A stretch of DNA of 64,000 nucleotides, taken from assembly GCF_002209355.2 (NCBI RefSeq), contig NZ_CP106855.1, positions 930,001 through 994,000 of the forward strand, written 5' to 3'. The notes under the pieces were generated by a model. The model was given only the letters and a program-made list of their open reading frames with translations, ran no database searches and had not been told where the DNA came from. This DNA is from Bdellovibrio sp. SKB1291214. Its GTDB lineage: Bacteria; Bdellovibrionota; Bdellovibrionia; Bdellovibrionales; Bdellovibrionaceae. The position numbers and the translations under genes were made by a program. Positions 18,793 to 27,528 of this stretch are shown here, in pieces (the first letter of the stretch is position 1; each line of letters opens with the position of its first letter).

Positions 18793-19484
18793 AGGGCCTC
18801 CTTGGGAATCTCAATTCTGAGGTTTTTAGAAGAAGTTTGAAGTTCCAACACGACTTCCTGAATTTTGAGATCAGCCTTTCTAATTGAAATGCCAATCATA
18901 GACTGTTGGCCTTTCCGCAATTCCTTGCGTGAAAGAAAAAGACTCTGGATTGGCTTCGAGTCCTTTCCTTGCCAAATCCAAAAGTTTGCCGGCAACAGAG
19001 TTTGTGAAGCCTTCGCGGTTACCTCAGCATCCAAAAGCACGAATCCGTCTGCTGTAGTGGAGGTCCTCAAAAGCTTCATTGAGAGATCAGGAGTTGAGAC
19101 AGTCTTCCCATTACTCGTCCAACGTAGGACCGTCCCAGAGTCTCTGTTCTTGATATAAACAACGTAGTTAGCAAGGTTTTGAGGAACCACGGCAAGACGA
19201 AGTATGTACCTACGAGACTTCGTAAAAAGATACAGATTCGTCTTTGCGCTACCACGCAATGGCTTAATCGTTACCGCTTGATCTAAATATTCAATGCGAT
19301 ACGCAGACAGGTCTCCCGAAATAGCGGACTGAACTGTTTCAGGCATTTGCACGATAGTTGCGATACCAAGAGCAGTCTTGATATCGACAATTTCATCAGT
19401 CTTTGGTGTCAGAGTTTTGATGTTTGCGAACGAATGACACGTCAGGAAAATAGCAGCGAAATGAATTAGGAAAGCAACCCTCAA
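18789..19484 (-). CDS. VirB9/TraK-like outer-membrane channel protein
   Basis: 231 aa with a signal peptide (MRVAFLIHFAAIFLTCHSFA). Mature N-terminal region follows the TraK/VirB9 pattern: the VQSAISGD step, YRIEYLDQAVTIKPLRGSAKTNL and then YLFTKSRRYILRL. VirB9 binds VirB10 and forms the outer-membrane ring of the channel. The ATG overlaps the previous stop (ATGA type), and the stop overlaps the VirB10 start. Confidence 0.78.
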   Translation of the reverse strand: MRVAFLIHFAAIFLTCHSFANIKTLTPKTDEIVDIKTALGIATIVQMPETVQSAISGDLSAYRIEYLDQAVTIKPLRGSAKTNLYLFTKSRRYILRLAVVPQNLANYVVYIKNRDSGTVLRWTSNGKTVSTPDLSMKLLRTSTTADGFVLLDAEVTAKASQTLLPANFWIWQGKDSKPIQSLFLSRKELRKGQQSMIGISIRKADLKIQEVVLELQTSSKNLRIEIPKEAL

Positions 19485-20068
19485 CGGATTTCCCCTTCAG
19501 TTTCCTTACGGATGTAAATCCCCCAAGGATTCAGACTTGTTCGATCTCCCGATGAGAAATCAAAAACTACCTTCAGCTTTGTTGCTGCACTCAAACTGTC
19601 AAATTCGGTAATTCGGTCCGCCAAAACCGTGACTTTCATCTGTTTCAAGTCGACTTTGACATCGCTCGGATAGACTCTCTGATTCACCTTCTTCTCTTTA
19701 ACAAACTTTTGAACATCCAACATCGCCTTTTGAAACGAAGGAATTAGGCTCGGGTCAATAAAGACCTCTGCTTTCTTCATCTGAAAAGCAACAGTGTCTG
19801 GAGTCCATTTGTAGCGATATGAAAGATACTCTTCAATCGCGGAAGCAATCTGCGCATCAGTAATTTTTAACTCGAGCTTTGCAACAGCACCAGTCGCATC
19901 AAGCGCAATTACCTCTGGGCCTCTCTTAACCAAATAGGCAATCAGGCCCGACATGATGAAGAGAATTGCCAAAAGCGCTGCCGAAAGAACTTTAAGGTCA
20001 AAGTTCTCACGCGCAAACTCTTGCACAATCTTCGGATAGTTTTTAATAATCAGTGATTTAGTTTCCAT
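19481..20068 (-). CDS. VirB8/TraE-like inner-membrane channel protein
   Basis: 195 aa: short cytoplasmic N-terminus, one membrane helix (about 29-48), and a periplasmic domain of the TraE/VirB8 type containing YLSYRYKWTPDTV and a C-terminal beta-rich part. TraE proteins form the periplasmic core platform. Lies between VirB6 and VirB9 homologues, the order found in F-like systems (TraL-E-K-B). Confidence 0.78.
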   Translation of the reverse strand: METKSLIIKNYPKIVQEFARENFDLKVLSAALLAILFIMSGLIAYLVKRGPEVIALDATGAVAKLELKITDAQIASAIEEYLSYRYKWTPDTVAFQMKKAEVFIDPSLIPSFQKAMLDVQKFVKEKKVNQRVYPSDVKVDLKQMKVTVLADRITEFDSLSAATKLKVVFDFSSGDRTSLNPWGIYIRKETEGEIR

Positions 20069-20085
20069 AATTTCTACCTCCTTTT

Positions 20086-20925
20086 TTAATTCTTAGATGA
20101 AAAGTATTTAAAGCTGTTTGAGAGAACCTCCCTCGATGTCGTCGAAACCTTGATAGCCCTAGTTGGAATTGCGATCATAGCTGCCGCAGCGGCAGTGCCC
20201 ATTGTTGAAGCTGCACTTTGCAAGCCCTCACCAACAATTGATTTTACGAGCATCGGCGTACAGAGCAGACCAATCGCAATTACAAAATTGAGAACTGTCA
20301 GCGTGATATACGATCCTTCAGTCTTATAGATGTTTCCTACCGATAAGGCCGCAAGCATAGCCGACTGCACAGCCCATATAATTTTCCAAGAGGCGACTTC
20401 GATTAATCCCCGATACAGTCCTTTCGTAATTCCCGCAGTTGCAGGGAATATGTAACAAAGGATCAGAATCGGCGAAAGAACCGACAGCATCACCCAAAAG
20501 AAGTAATACAGAGCAATCGTCAAATATCTGGCGACGTAAAGGATCACGTAACTAGCAAAACTCAAAACCGCTATAAACAGATCGTTAAACTTCAGTAGTA
20601 AAACACTCTGCGCTCCTGCATAGCTTCTCGATTTTTCCTCCGCCATCTTCATGAAGGCATCTAATCCAGCCATTGAATCAATCTTTCCTGCAAGCCCATC
20701 GCAGATATCCAAAATCCAGCCTGAAACTTCAGGAAATGAGACAAGCAGAAGAGTCGCTATCAACGCCCTTCGAACTATATCCATGTAGTCAGGACTTCCA
20801 CCTTTAACGAAGCTGATGCAAACAGACAGCAAAATCGCAACAGGTAGTGCAACATAGAAGAGGTTCGCAAGCATGTGATGCAAATCCCGAATCAAAGAGC
20901 CAAGTACATCCATATTGGGCATCAC
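20086..20925 (-). CDS. VirB6/TrbL-like polytopic channel protein
   Basis: 279 aa with five or more membrane helices, including FYVALPVAILLSVCISF and a central pair; hydrophobic Ala/Gly-rich C-terminal part. Position between VirB5 and VirB8 homologues and topology identify it as the VirB6-type inner-membrane subunit. GTG 20925 (AAGGTGG 6 nt upstream) overlaps the previous stop; ATG 20922 is the alternative. Confidence 0.72.
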   Translation of the reverse strand: MMPNMDVLGSLIRDLHHMLANLFYVALPVAILLSVCISFVKGGSPDYMDIVRRALIATLLLVSFPEVSGWILDICDGLAGKIDSMAGLDAFMKMAEEKSRSYAGAQSVLLLKFNDLFIAVLSFASYVILYVARYLTIALYYFFWVMLSVLSPILILCYIFPATAGITKGLYRGLIEVASWKIIWAVQSAMLAALSVGNIYKTEGSYITLTVLNFVIAIGLLCTPMLVKSIVGEGLQSAASTMGTAAAAAMIAIPTRAIKVSTTSREVLSNSFKYFSSKN

Positions 20926-21626
20926 TAGCCACCACCTTGCAGACGTGGAAGATTAGTTTCCGTCGGAAGCTTCTTAAGGCCATCAGACAGGTCTCGATAG
21001 TTTTCCTGAAACCCTTTTGTCTGAATCTTTTCCCTACGGTTCTCCATCGCCATGTTTTGTGCGAGGAGCTTTAGCATCTGACTTTGAGTACGCAGTAACT
21101 GAGTCGTTACTCCGATCAAGACACTCAGAGCCTGATTCTGAAGTTTTCCAGCTCCCTGAGGGCTTACGACTTGAGAGTGATATAGTATCCGCTCACGCTC
21201 CCGATCAACTTCATCAGCATAGTCGTAAAGCCTTCTATTCATGGAGATAGTCTCGGCAACACTCTGATCCTGCGAAGTCATAAGATCCTGGTCCATTCCA
21301 CGAGGGACTTCCCCGTAGACCTCTTGTATCGCACGCAAAACCGAATCTGAGTTGTTCAAGTCACCATAGACTCCGGGATTGAATTTCGGATTGATAATTC
21401 GAATGACATCAAGGCCGGATCGCACTCCAGAGTTCAAATCCCTCATTAAATTCAAAGTATCCTGCCCATTTGAAAGAATGGACTTCAACTGAATAACCGT
21501 TTGAATGGTTTGGACCAGGATTTGAGTTAGGACGACAACATCCCCGCCAAAAAGATCAGCACGTGCTGACATTGGCGCCAGCAACATCATAGATGACACT
21601 AGCAATGCAAGAAGCCTCCTCCTCAC
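20925..21626 (-). CDS. VirB5/TrbJ-like periplasmic protein
   Basis: 233 aa with a signal peptide (MRRRLLALLVSSMMLLAPMSARA) and a mostly helical, Gln-rich mature chain (VLVQTIQTVIQLKSIL; LSVLIGVTTQLLRTQSQMLKLLAQN). TrbJ/VirB5 proteins are pilus-tip or assembly factors with this profile. GTG start overlapping the VirB4 stop. Confidence 0.72.
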   Translation of the reverse strand: MRRRLLALLVSSMMLLAPMSARADLFGGDVVVLTQILVQTIQTVIQLKSILSNGQDTLNLMRDLNSGVRSGLDVIRIINPKFNPGVYGDLNNSDSVLRAIQEVYGEVPRGMDQDLMTSQDQSVAETISMNRRLYDYADEVDRERERILYHSQVVSPQGAGKLQNQALSVLIGVTTQLLRTQSQMLKLLAQNMAMENRREKIQTKGFQENYRDLSDGLKKLPTETNLPRLQGGG

Positions 21627-24088
21627 GCAGCCACCTTTGTCGCCGATGAATCAACTCCAAAAGGAGCTTCTTTCGCAGCTTTCAGAATTGCTCCTTCAAG
21701 CGAGACGCCACTATCTATAATTCCTTGCAAATAGCAGTTGTCAGAAGCATCACTCGTTGAAATCCAGTATTCCACTGGCGACGGTTGGATTCGCAGCACT
21801 TGCCTTGAGTCTCCATTCATCACAAAAACATCGCTAAAGGCGCCTTTCCTACGATCTAAACTTTCAATTAATCGAACCTCTTGAGATTTTAAGCGCAGAG
21901 CCTCTTTCAATATCTTTGTGTCTCCTTGTTGCTGAAGAATCATTTTGGTTGCCGTGTTATTAAGAATTGCCGAACCAATCGCACTCTCAACGATCTCTTC
22001 AACTCCCTGAGTAATAAACGTGATTCCTGAGCCCGTTTTCCTGAGGGCTCTCGCCGCATACTCCATGAACGTGCTTGCGGCTTTGCTCTGAAGGAAGGAC
22101 CAAGCTTCATCAAGCAAAACACGCTTTGGTACGCCCTTGTTTAACTCCACCTGATCCAAAATAAATCCCGTGAGAATCAAAGTTACGACTGACTGAAGAT
22201 CAGGATACTGCGCAAGCCCCTTCAAATCGAAAGCAACTACAGGACTATCAGCATTAATCTTCCCCTGACGATCAATGAGCTTGCCGTAGGCACTGTTTCC
22301 AATCCAAGGATACAAAAGCTTTCCAATACGCTTAAGAGTCTCCTCCTTAGACTTTTCACAATGTCTAGCGAAGTCAGAAATCTGTGGCGATCTCTGAGGA
22401 GTCTTAGTACGAATATCCTCGAATACAGCCGCCAATGCCTCCTCAATCAAAACACGGTCAAAACGTAGAAGCTTCTCCCCTTCATCTACGATCATTTGCT
22501 CTATGATATTAACTAGAGCCTTAATGCGTTCCGAAGAAACTTTTTCTCCGGGATTCTGAAGTTGAAAGGGATTAAGGGCATACTCAGCGGTCAAATTGAT
22601 TTCAAAGTATTGACCCTTCATAATATTCGTTAGCTTTTTATAACTTCCTCCAACGTCAATAACGAAAAGCTTCACTCCGCGAGCTATTTGCTGAAGCATG
22701 AAGAAATTGTTGGTAAAACTCTTCCCTGCGCCGCTAGAACCAGTCACTAATGAGTTGTAGTTATTTAGTTTGGAATCATACGAATCAAGTGCATAAAGAG
22801 AACCCGACCGAGTATGAGTCAGCACCAGTGGTCGATCATCCCCGGCATCACTTCCATACAGGGGAAGAAAGTCAGCCAAGTTGTTTGACTTCATCTTTTT
22901 GCCACGAACAAGCGCCATAGGACTTCCTATGAGCTCATTCGAGAATATCTTCCAGGCTCCAACAGTTTCTTGAATTCCCTCTGCTCCACTGAGTTTCCTA
23001 AAGCATGACAGGATTTCTTTGCTGCGAAGATTAATTCGTTTGTTCCCTTGGGCCGTATTTTCCTCACGAAGTATCAATAGCAGTTCACCGACGAACACTC
23101 TTTGGCCAGTATCAATAATCTCCCTAATCAAATCAGTAGTCTGTGCGAGGCGAGATTCGCCTTCCAAATCACTTACACGACCATGGTTATTAGTTGTAAG
23201 CGAGTGAGCCATACGCCGCTTCTGCTCTAAGCCTTTAATCTCTGAGGCCTGATCTGGAATATGGAAAGAAAAGATCATTTCGTATTTGAATGCTACATTT
23301 GCAAAGAGGCTCATCATGCCCGCAAATGTTGATTCCGGGAGAGTTTTTAGCGTCAAAACCCTTGTAAGAGTTCGATCCAAAACAAAGTCCTCTTGATTAA
23401 GAATTAAATCTCCGAAAATCAATTGATTTCTCGGAGACTCGCTCTCCAGCGACTCGGGTCTCGCGGCAATTGTCGGAGCATCTACTTCCCGGGACCTTTT
23501 TGGATTTAAGTGTTTGTATGCAAGTGAAATCAATTGTTCACGAGATAGAACTTTGCTCTGGAAGCCCGCTGAACCCAAAATTGATTGAGCATTCTGCAAA
23601 GCCTGCATTAAACTTTGAATCGCTGACGACATGTCATTTCCGTACGTCACAGCAAACTTCTGTGTTTTCTTCAGGGCGAGTGCAGATGGCTTTTCAGGCG
23701 ACTCGGTTTTCAGGAAAAAGAAAACCCTCGGGCGATAAACTTCCTCTCGCTGAACTTGGCCACTTAACTCACTGATACGATCATCATCCAAAGTCATTAA
23801 AAACTCATTATCTGTAATTCTAAGATTCGAGTGTCTCTCCAGAACATCACCGAATTCAGCCTCTACCTTTACACAAACTTGGGCCGTCATCTTCTCCGGC
23901 AAGGAATTAACCAACGTCCTTAGATTCAAAGTGATTTGGTTAATGGCAGGAGCATCCAGACAGCCAATATCTTTTGGAACGATTTCGATTCCACTTGATA
24001 GCGATCCATCCCAAAGTAAAAGATGAGGGTTTGAACCAGATTCAAACTCCCAATATGGAAGCGACTCACATAAAGCGTTGCTACTCAT
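21623..24088 (-). CDS. Conjugation ATPase VirB4/TraC
   Basis: 821 aa, the usual VirB4/TraC size. Walker A GSSGAGKS (about 450), Walker B VLLDEAWSFL (about 690), preceded by the N-terminal TraC-type domain (PYWEFESG). Energises pilus and channel assembly on the cytoplasmic side of the inner membrane. Overlaps its upstream partner by 8 bp and its downstream partner by 4 bp. Confidence 0.93.
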   Translation of the reverse strand: MSSNALCESLPYWEFESGSNPHLLLWDGSLSSGIEIVPKDIGCLDAPAINQITLNLRTLVNSLPEKMTAQVCVKVEAEFGDVLERHSNLRITDNEFLMTLDDDRISELSGQVQREEVYRPRVFFFLKTESPEKPSALALKKTQKFAVTYGNDMSSAIQSLMQALQNAQSILGSAGFQSKVLSREQLISLAYKHLNPKRSREVDAPTIAARPESLESESPRNQLIFGDLILNQEDFVLDRTLTRVLTLKTLPESTFAGMMSLFANVAFKYEMIFSFHIPDQASEIKGLEQKRRMAHSLTTNNHGRVSDLEGESRLAQTTDLIREIIDTGQRVFVGELLLILREENTAQGNKRINLRSKEILSCFRKLSGAEGIQETVGAWKIFSNELIGSPMALVRGKKMKSNNLADFLPLYGSDAGDDRPLVLTHTRSGSLYALDSYDSKLNNYNSLVTGSSGAGKSFTNNFFMLQQIARGVKLFVIDVGGSYKKLTNIMKGQYFEINLTAEYALNPFQLQNPGEKVSSERIKALVNIIEQMIVDEGEKLLRFDRVLIEEALAAVFEDIRTKTPQRSPQISDFARHCEKSKEETLKRIGKLLYPWIGNSAYGKLIDRQGKINADSPVVAFDLKGLAQYPDLQSVVTLILTGFILDQVELNKGVPKRVLLDEAWSFLQSKAASTFMEYAARALRKTGSGITFITQGVEEIVESAIGSAILNNTATKMILQQQGDTKILKEALRLKSQEVRLIESLDRRKGAFSDVFVMNGDSRQVLRIQPSPVEYWISTSDASDNCYLQGIIDSGVSLEGAILKAAKEAPFGVDSSATKVAA

Positions 24089-24407
24089 TCAATTCCCCTT
24101 TCTTGATACGATAGTTTTCATCGGTCCCATTCGCCGAGCGTACAGTTGGAGCAAGCAAATGCTCAAAATAGTGTCGAATATGGTTTTCAGGCTTCCCTTT
24201 CTTAAAAAAGAAAAGCATAAGCCCAATAACAGCACTCGTTCCAAAGACCATTGGAATCTTGACCGGAGTGCTCCCGAAAATCAGATTTTGAATCGAAAGA
24301 TTCAGAAGCAAAATCAGCACATCAGACAATTCAAATCCCATAATTTTGCTTTTTGTTTCTAGGGTTCGCGGCACATTTGAAGTAAGTAATTCATCGTTAT
24401 TACTCAT
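24081..24407 (-). CDS. VirB3/TraL-like membrane protein
   Basis: 108 aa with one or two hydrophobic segments (FELSDVLILLLNLSIQNLIF; PMVFGTSAVIGLMLFFF), ending in a polar tail with PENHIRHYFEHL, characteristic of TraL. Sits between the pilin and VirB4 genes exactly as virB3/traL does. Confidence 0.75.
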   Translation of the reverse strand: MSNNDELLTSNVPRTLETKSKIMGFELSDVLILLLNLSIQNLIFGSTPVKIPMVFGTSAVIGLMLFFFKKGKPENHIRHYFEHLLAPTVRSANGTDENYRIKKGELNE

Positions 24408-24409
24408 AG

Positions 24410-24724
24410 CTACCTGACCGTTTGGGAAATCATGTCTGCAATAGACTGAGCCCCAAATCCAATGGCAGTTCCTATGATCGCATAGATAATGTGTTTCTTA
24501 GCGTTCTCGTGCCCGGTAATAAAGGAAAGCCCGGCAAGAGCAATTCCAATTACGGAAAGAACAGGCAGGATTACCCTCGTAAGTTTTGTCTGAACTCCCA
24601 TGAGCGAGGATTCGACACTTGCTTGCGCAACAATAGGAATCATCAAGATGCTCAACATGAAAAGTAAGATAACCAAAGCTACTTTCACCAAGTCGATTTT
24701 CTTGAAGCTCCTAGCTTGCAGCAT
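24410..24724 (-). CDS. Conjugative pilin VirB2/TrbC
   Basis: About 104 aa: long signal/first helix ending near AQA, then two hydrophobic segments (LTRVILPVLSVIGIALAGLS; HIIYAIIGTAIGFGAQ) separated by a short charged loop, as in VirB2-type pilins. ATG 24724 has AGGAG 4-5 nt upstream and overlaps the previous gene by 14 bp. Forms the pilus or channel lining. Confidence 0.8.
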   Translation of the reverse strand: MLQARSFKKIDLVKVALVILLFMLSILMIPIVAQASVESSLMGVQTKLTRVILPVLSVIGIALAGLSFITGHENAKKHIIYAIIGTAIGFGAQSIADMISQTVR

Positions 24725-25115
24725 AGAACTCCTCTGCTTGCTTCTCATCAGGAAAAAGACACAGAAAAACCTCTTCAGACAAAAGATTGAACTTCATCCT
24801 GATATGCAATCCGACGAAATCCCCTTTCCCAATGCATTGCCAAGAAGCCTTCTTCTCTTTCAATTGAGATTCAAATTCTTCCAAAGACAAGATTTTGTAC
24901 GCCGTGGATTTATCGTTAGAAGGAGAAAGGAAATATTGTTCATTCGGGAACATCCAAAGTTTAATTCGGAATGTTTTGGAGCCCGGCTTTAGATAAGCAA
25001 CGCCTACTTGCTCGTACTCGATGAGTTCATCATCTGGCCCCATAGTTCCCCGACAGAGGGCAAATTTATCGAGCTTCTTTAAAGGAATAACGTTCTGATT
25101 AAAAGTCACTGACAC
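24711..25115 (-). CDS. ICE protein of unknown function at the head of the transfer operon
   Basis: 134 aa, soluble, no signal peptide or obvious motif; contains a LEEFESQLKEKKASWQCIG stretch and ends in a Glu-rich helix. Cotranscribed with the pilin gene (overlap) and the zinc-ribbon gene (7-bp gap). No family recognised. Confidence 0.6.
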   Translation of the reverse strand: MSVTFNQNVIPLKKLDKFALCRGTMGPDDELIEYEQVGVAYLKPGSKTFRIKLWMFPNEQYFLSPSNDKSTAYKILSLEEFESQLKEKKASWQCIGKGDFVGLHIRMKFNLLSEEVFLCLFPDEKQAEEFYAAS

Positions 25116-25122
25116 CTCCTCT

Positions 25123-25389
25123 TTACGCCGCCATTGGATATTCTAATGGTTCAAAATCTTCTTCCAATCCATTTGCAGGATAGAAATTCCCCCAGCCACA
25201 TTTTGAACAAGTAAGAAGACCCGATTCAAAATCTGTCGGAAAACTGCATTCAGGACAGAAATCCAACTCTTGGTTTTTTTCTTCATCGCCTTCGAGTTTC
25301 TTGATCTCGAACTTCTTCGTCCAAAGCACTTGCTTGAACTTCTTTCTCTTCACTTTGACTTCTCGTTTGTCCTTGAAAGTGCGCGACAT
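25123..25389 (-). CDS. Small zinc-ribbon protein, first gene of the transfer operon
   Basis: 88 aa: basic N-terminal third (KREVKVKRKKFKQV) then a four-Cys zinc ribbon (CPEC ... CSKCGW, about 45-65) and an acidic tail. Might bind DNA or RNA or regulate the operon. Start ATG 25389. No specific family recognised. Confidence 0.6.
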   Translation of the reverse strand: MSRTFKDKREVKVKRKKFKQVLWTKKFEIKKLEGDEEKNQELDFCPECSFPTDFESGLLTCSKCGWGNFYPANGLEEDFEPLEYPMAA

Positions 25390-25932
25390 TAATATTTCCC
25401 GTCCCAGTAGATTTGATCTTTGTGTTTGCTATTTACTTTTTTGCTCTCCATTTTCTCCCACTCCTCTCTCGTCATATCTTTTTGGATTGCAAAAAGACCT
25501 GTGACGAAATTCCCCGATTTTTTTATACTCCCTAGTAACCGCGTAAGTGATTTTCCCCCAGTCACGCGACCCGATTGATGACCATTATTTGGTTTGTTAT
25601 TTTTCTTAACCTCCTTGGTGTTTTGCTGATCTCAGGCAATACAATGCCCTCGCCGAAAAATCTCATTTTCAACATCCATTCGATCAGTTCGGTTTTTGGA
25701 ACTGGCGCGGAATGCGCCTGCCTTGTGAGCCTAGTGGTATGGGCTTTTCAGCCTTAAAGAAACCACGAACTTCGGGAGATTAAAGATCCGTCGCCGCGAC
25801 GATTAAGCGGAGCGTAAAGAATTTGCCATAAGCAAATAAACAGATTTTTGATGGAAATCCGTCGTCACGACGACGATTTCTGTTGATATGTGTCATTGAA
25901 GGGGCTATTTCGACACTATTCCTGGGGGTTAT
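25390..25932. promoter_or_regulatory. Divergent control region of the ICE transfer operon and regulator
   Basis: 543 bp without a convincing gene between the leftward transfer operon and the rightward regulator. It contains two related inverted-repeat sites (25786-25804, 25857-25879). A 60-aa frame at 25575-25757 (two hydrophobic helices) exists but I found no clear ribosome site for it. Confidence 0.6.
25786..25879. promoter_or_regulatory. Two related palindromic sites (candidate operators)
   Basis: ATCCGTCGCCGCGACGAT (25786-25803) and ATCCGTCGTCACGACGACGAT (25857-25877) are both inverted repeats of CGTCG/CGACG and share the ATCCGTCG start. Their centres are about 73 bp apart, or about seven helical turns, upstream of the HTH regulator. 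They could be its binding sites. Confidence 0.55.
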
Positions 25933-26706
25933 TTGGATCGAGCGAACTTGGTCACTGAGGTTAAGGGTCAGATCGACACTTGGCTATCAGCAAAAGAGAG
26001 TCGTAGTGTGACTGCTTTAGCGCGTGCTGCTGGAGTTAGTGAGTCATGCGTGCGCAGATTGTGCAACGACGACCGCTCGCCCCTTCCAGATAACATGCTA
26101 AAGATTCTAATGGCTGTTTCTCAAAAGTCTTCAATTGAAGATTTGAAAACACATTTCGTATCTTCGAATGGTATTCAAAAATTCCTCCTCAGCAATTATT
26201 CATTCCTTGAGAAAGCAACATACATTGATAGCTGTACTCCTCTGCTTGAAAAAGAAAAGAGCATTGATGAGTATCTTCCGTTTGTCGTTTACTTGATGTC
26301 CGCGAATCGCACTAAAATTCACAAAAATGAAATCAGTCGCTTACTTGGCCTTATGGGCGAGATGGCGCTTGATTCACTTGTATCTAACGAATTCTTGAAG
26401 ATTGAATCAGATGGTATCATTACGGCTCTAGTGACAGATGTTCGCCCATCCAAAGAGCTAATCAGAAAGCACCTTCCCGATTTAACGAAGATGTTTTTCA
26501 AACTCGATCACGATTTCAATGGCTTCGCTCTAATGTCAGAATCTGTCAGCAAAACGGGCTATGGCCTTGCTATGGATATCTACGAGAAATTCCTTGCAGA
26601 CATGGGTGAGGTCATCCAAAATAACCCAGGTGAAGTTCCATTAATCGTGAGTGGCTTCATGGATACTTTAACAATTGAGCCTTACTTCAGAAAGGAGCAG
26701 AACTAA
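25933..26706 (+). CDS. HTH regulator of the ICE, coupled to a small exported protein
   Basis: 257 aa. N-terminal helix-turn-helix (SVTALARAAGVSESCVRRLCN, about 23-43) and a ~190-aa helical C-terminal domain. The overall plan resembles Bdellovibrio-type transcriptional regulators with a helical sensory domain; no catalytic motif. TTG start with GGGGG 5-6 nt upstream. The next gene's ATG overlaps its stop (TAATG), so the two are translationally coupled. Probably controls the divergent transfer operon. Confidence 0.7.
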   Translation: MDRANLVTEVKGQIDTWLSAKESRSVTALARAAGVSESCVRRLCNDDRSPLPDNMLKILMAVSQKSSIEDLKTHFVSSNGIQKFLLSNYSFLEKATYIDSCTPLLEKEKSIDEYLPFVVYLMSANRTKIHKNEISRLLGLMGEMALDSLVSNEFLKIESDGIITALVTDVRPSKELIRKHLPDLTKMFFKLDHDFNGFALMSESVSKTGYGLAMDIYEKFLADMGEVIQNNPGEVPLIVSGFMDTLTIEPYFRKEQN

Positions 26707-26987
26707 TGAAAAAGATAATGCTTCTTACTTTGCTCTTGATTCCGGTTAGTTCAATTGCTGGTGTGGGCGGTGGCGGTGTTGGGCCGCGCCCGACAAATAT
26801 GATGTCATTAGATTTTGTGAAAACAATAGCAATGGATAATGAACAGGTAACGTTCATGTACAAACCATTTGATCAAAATCAAGTATCAAAGAAGTCCGTT
26901 GCTATTTCTGAAGTGAATGATGCCTATTTGAATGCATTGGCCGTTTCAGAAATTTCGAAAACTTGGACCCCGGTTCAAGGCGACTAA
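26706..26987 (+). CDS. Small exported Gly-rich protein coupled to the HTH regulator
   Basis: 93 aa: signal peptide (MKKIMLLTLLLIPVSSIAG), a Gly-rich opening (VGGGGVGPRP), then a short domain without Cys. Its ATG overlaps the regulator stop codon. A small secreted partner of a helical-domain regulator could be a signal or sensor component; that is inference. No family recognised. Confidence 0.65.
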   Translation: MKKIMLLTLLLIPVSSIAGVGGGGVGPRPTNMMSLDFVKTIAMDNEQVTFMYKPFDQNQVSKKSVAISEVNDAYLNALAVSEISKTWTPVQGD

Positions 26988-27016
26988 AGTAACTATTAAG
27001 GTGTTTAAAATCAGAT

Positions 27017-27036
27017 GCGGCCTTAAAAAAGGCCGC
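27017..27036. repeat. Perfect 8-bp hairpin after the regulator pair
   Basis: GCGGCCTT / AAGGCCGC with an AAAA loop, about 30 bp after the exported-protein stop. No T run follows in either direction, so a factor-independent terminator is uncertain. Confidence 0.45.
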
Positions 27037-27127
27037 GAGATGGTCGGCGAAATAAGTACCGCAAACTACTCGAAGTCATAATAAATATTCGAGCGTAAAC
27101 GGGAATTCCTAAAACTATACTTTTCTT

Positions 27128-27508
27128 TTACTTGCTCTTTGAATCAATGGCCCCGTCATCTCTACATTTTTCGGCATTACCTTCACAATGCATCGCAAAC
27201 TTAAAGTAATAACCCTCTTTGAAAATGAGATCTCTATCCGGTTCAACGATCGAATAAGTATCTTTAACTTCTCTAACCGTGAGCGTTCCGATTGGTTCAA
27301 ACTTGCAAAGAGGCACTTTTGGAGTTTTTTCAACACATTTACGCTCAAGCAAATAAATCTTATCACTCACGTGAACATTTTCTTTCGAACCAAGAGCAAC
27401 CTTGATGACCCCACTTTTTACAGTATCAGAGTCGTACTTTACTACTTGCCCAGCACAACCAGAAAGTAGCATCGAAATAGCCGCAAATAAAATCGTTCTA
27501 TTTTTCAT
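27128..27508 (-). CDS. Lipoprotein, unknown, downstream of the cation ATPase
   Basis: About 126 aa with a clear lipobox (LLSGC) near residue 18 and four more Cys in the mature part, two of them around the HCEGNAEKCRD segment near the C-terminus. GGAG 7 nt upstream of ATG 27508. The gap to the P-type ATPase gene is ~20 bp, so the two may be cotranscribed. A periplasmic metal-binding helper is plausible but not shown. Confidence 0.65.
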   Translation of the reverse strand: MKNRTILFAAISMLLSGCAGQVVKYDSDTVKSGVIKVALGSKENVHVSDKIYLLERKCVEKTPKVPLCKFEPIGTLTVREVKDTYSIVEPDRDLIFKEGYYFKFAMHCEGNAEKCRDDGAIDSKSK

Positions 27509-27528
27509 TTCCAATCTCCAAACTTTGA

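Noticed and set aside
27017-27036. Rho-independent terminator
   Set aside because: Good stem but no T run on either side; recorded only as a hairpin.
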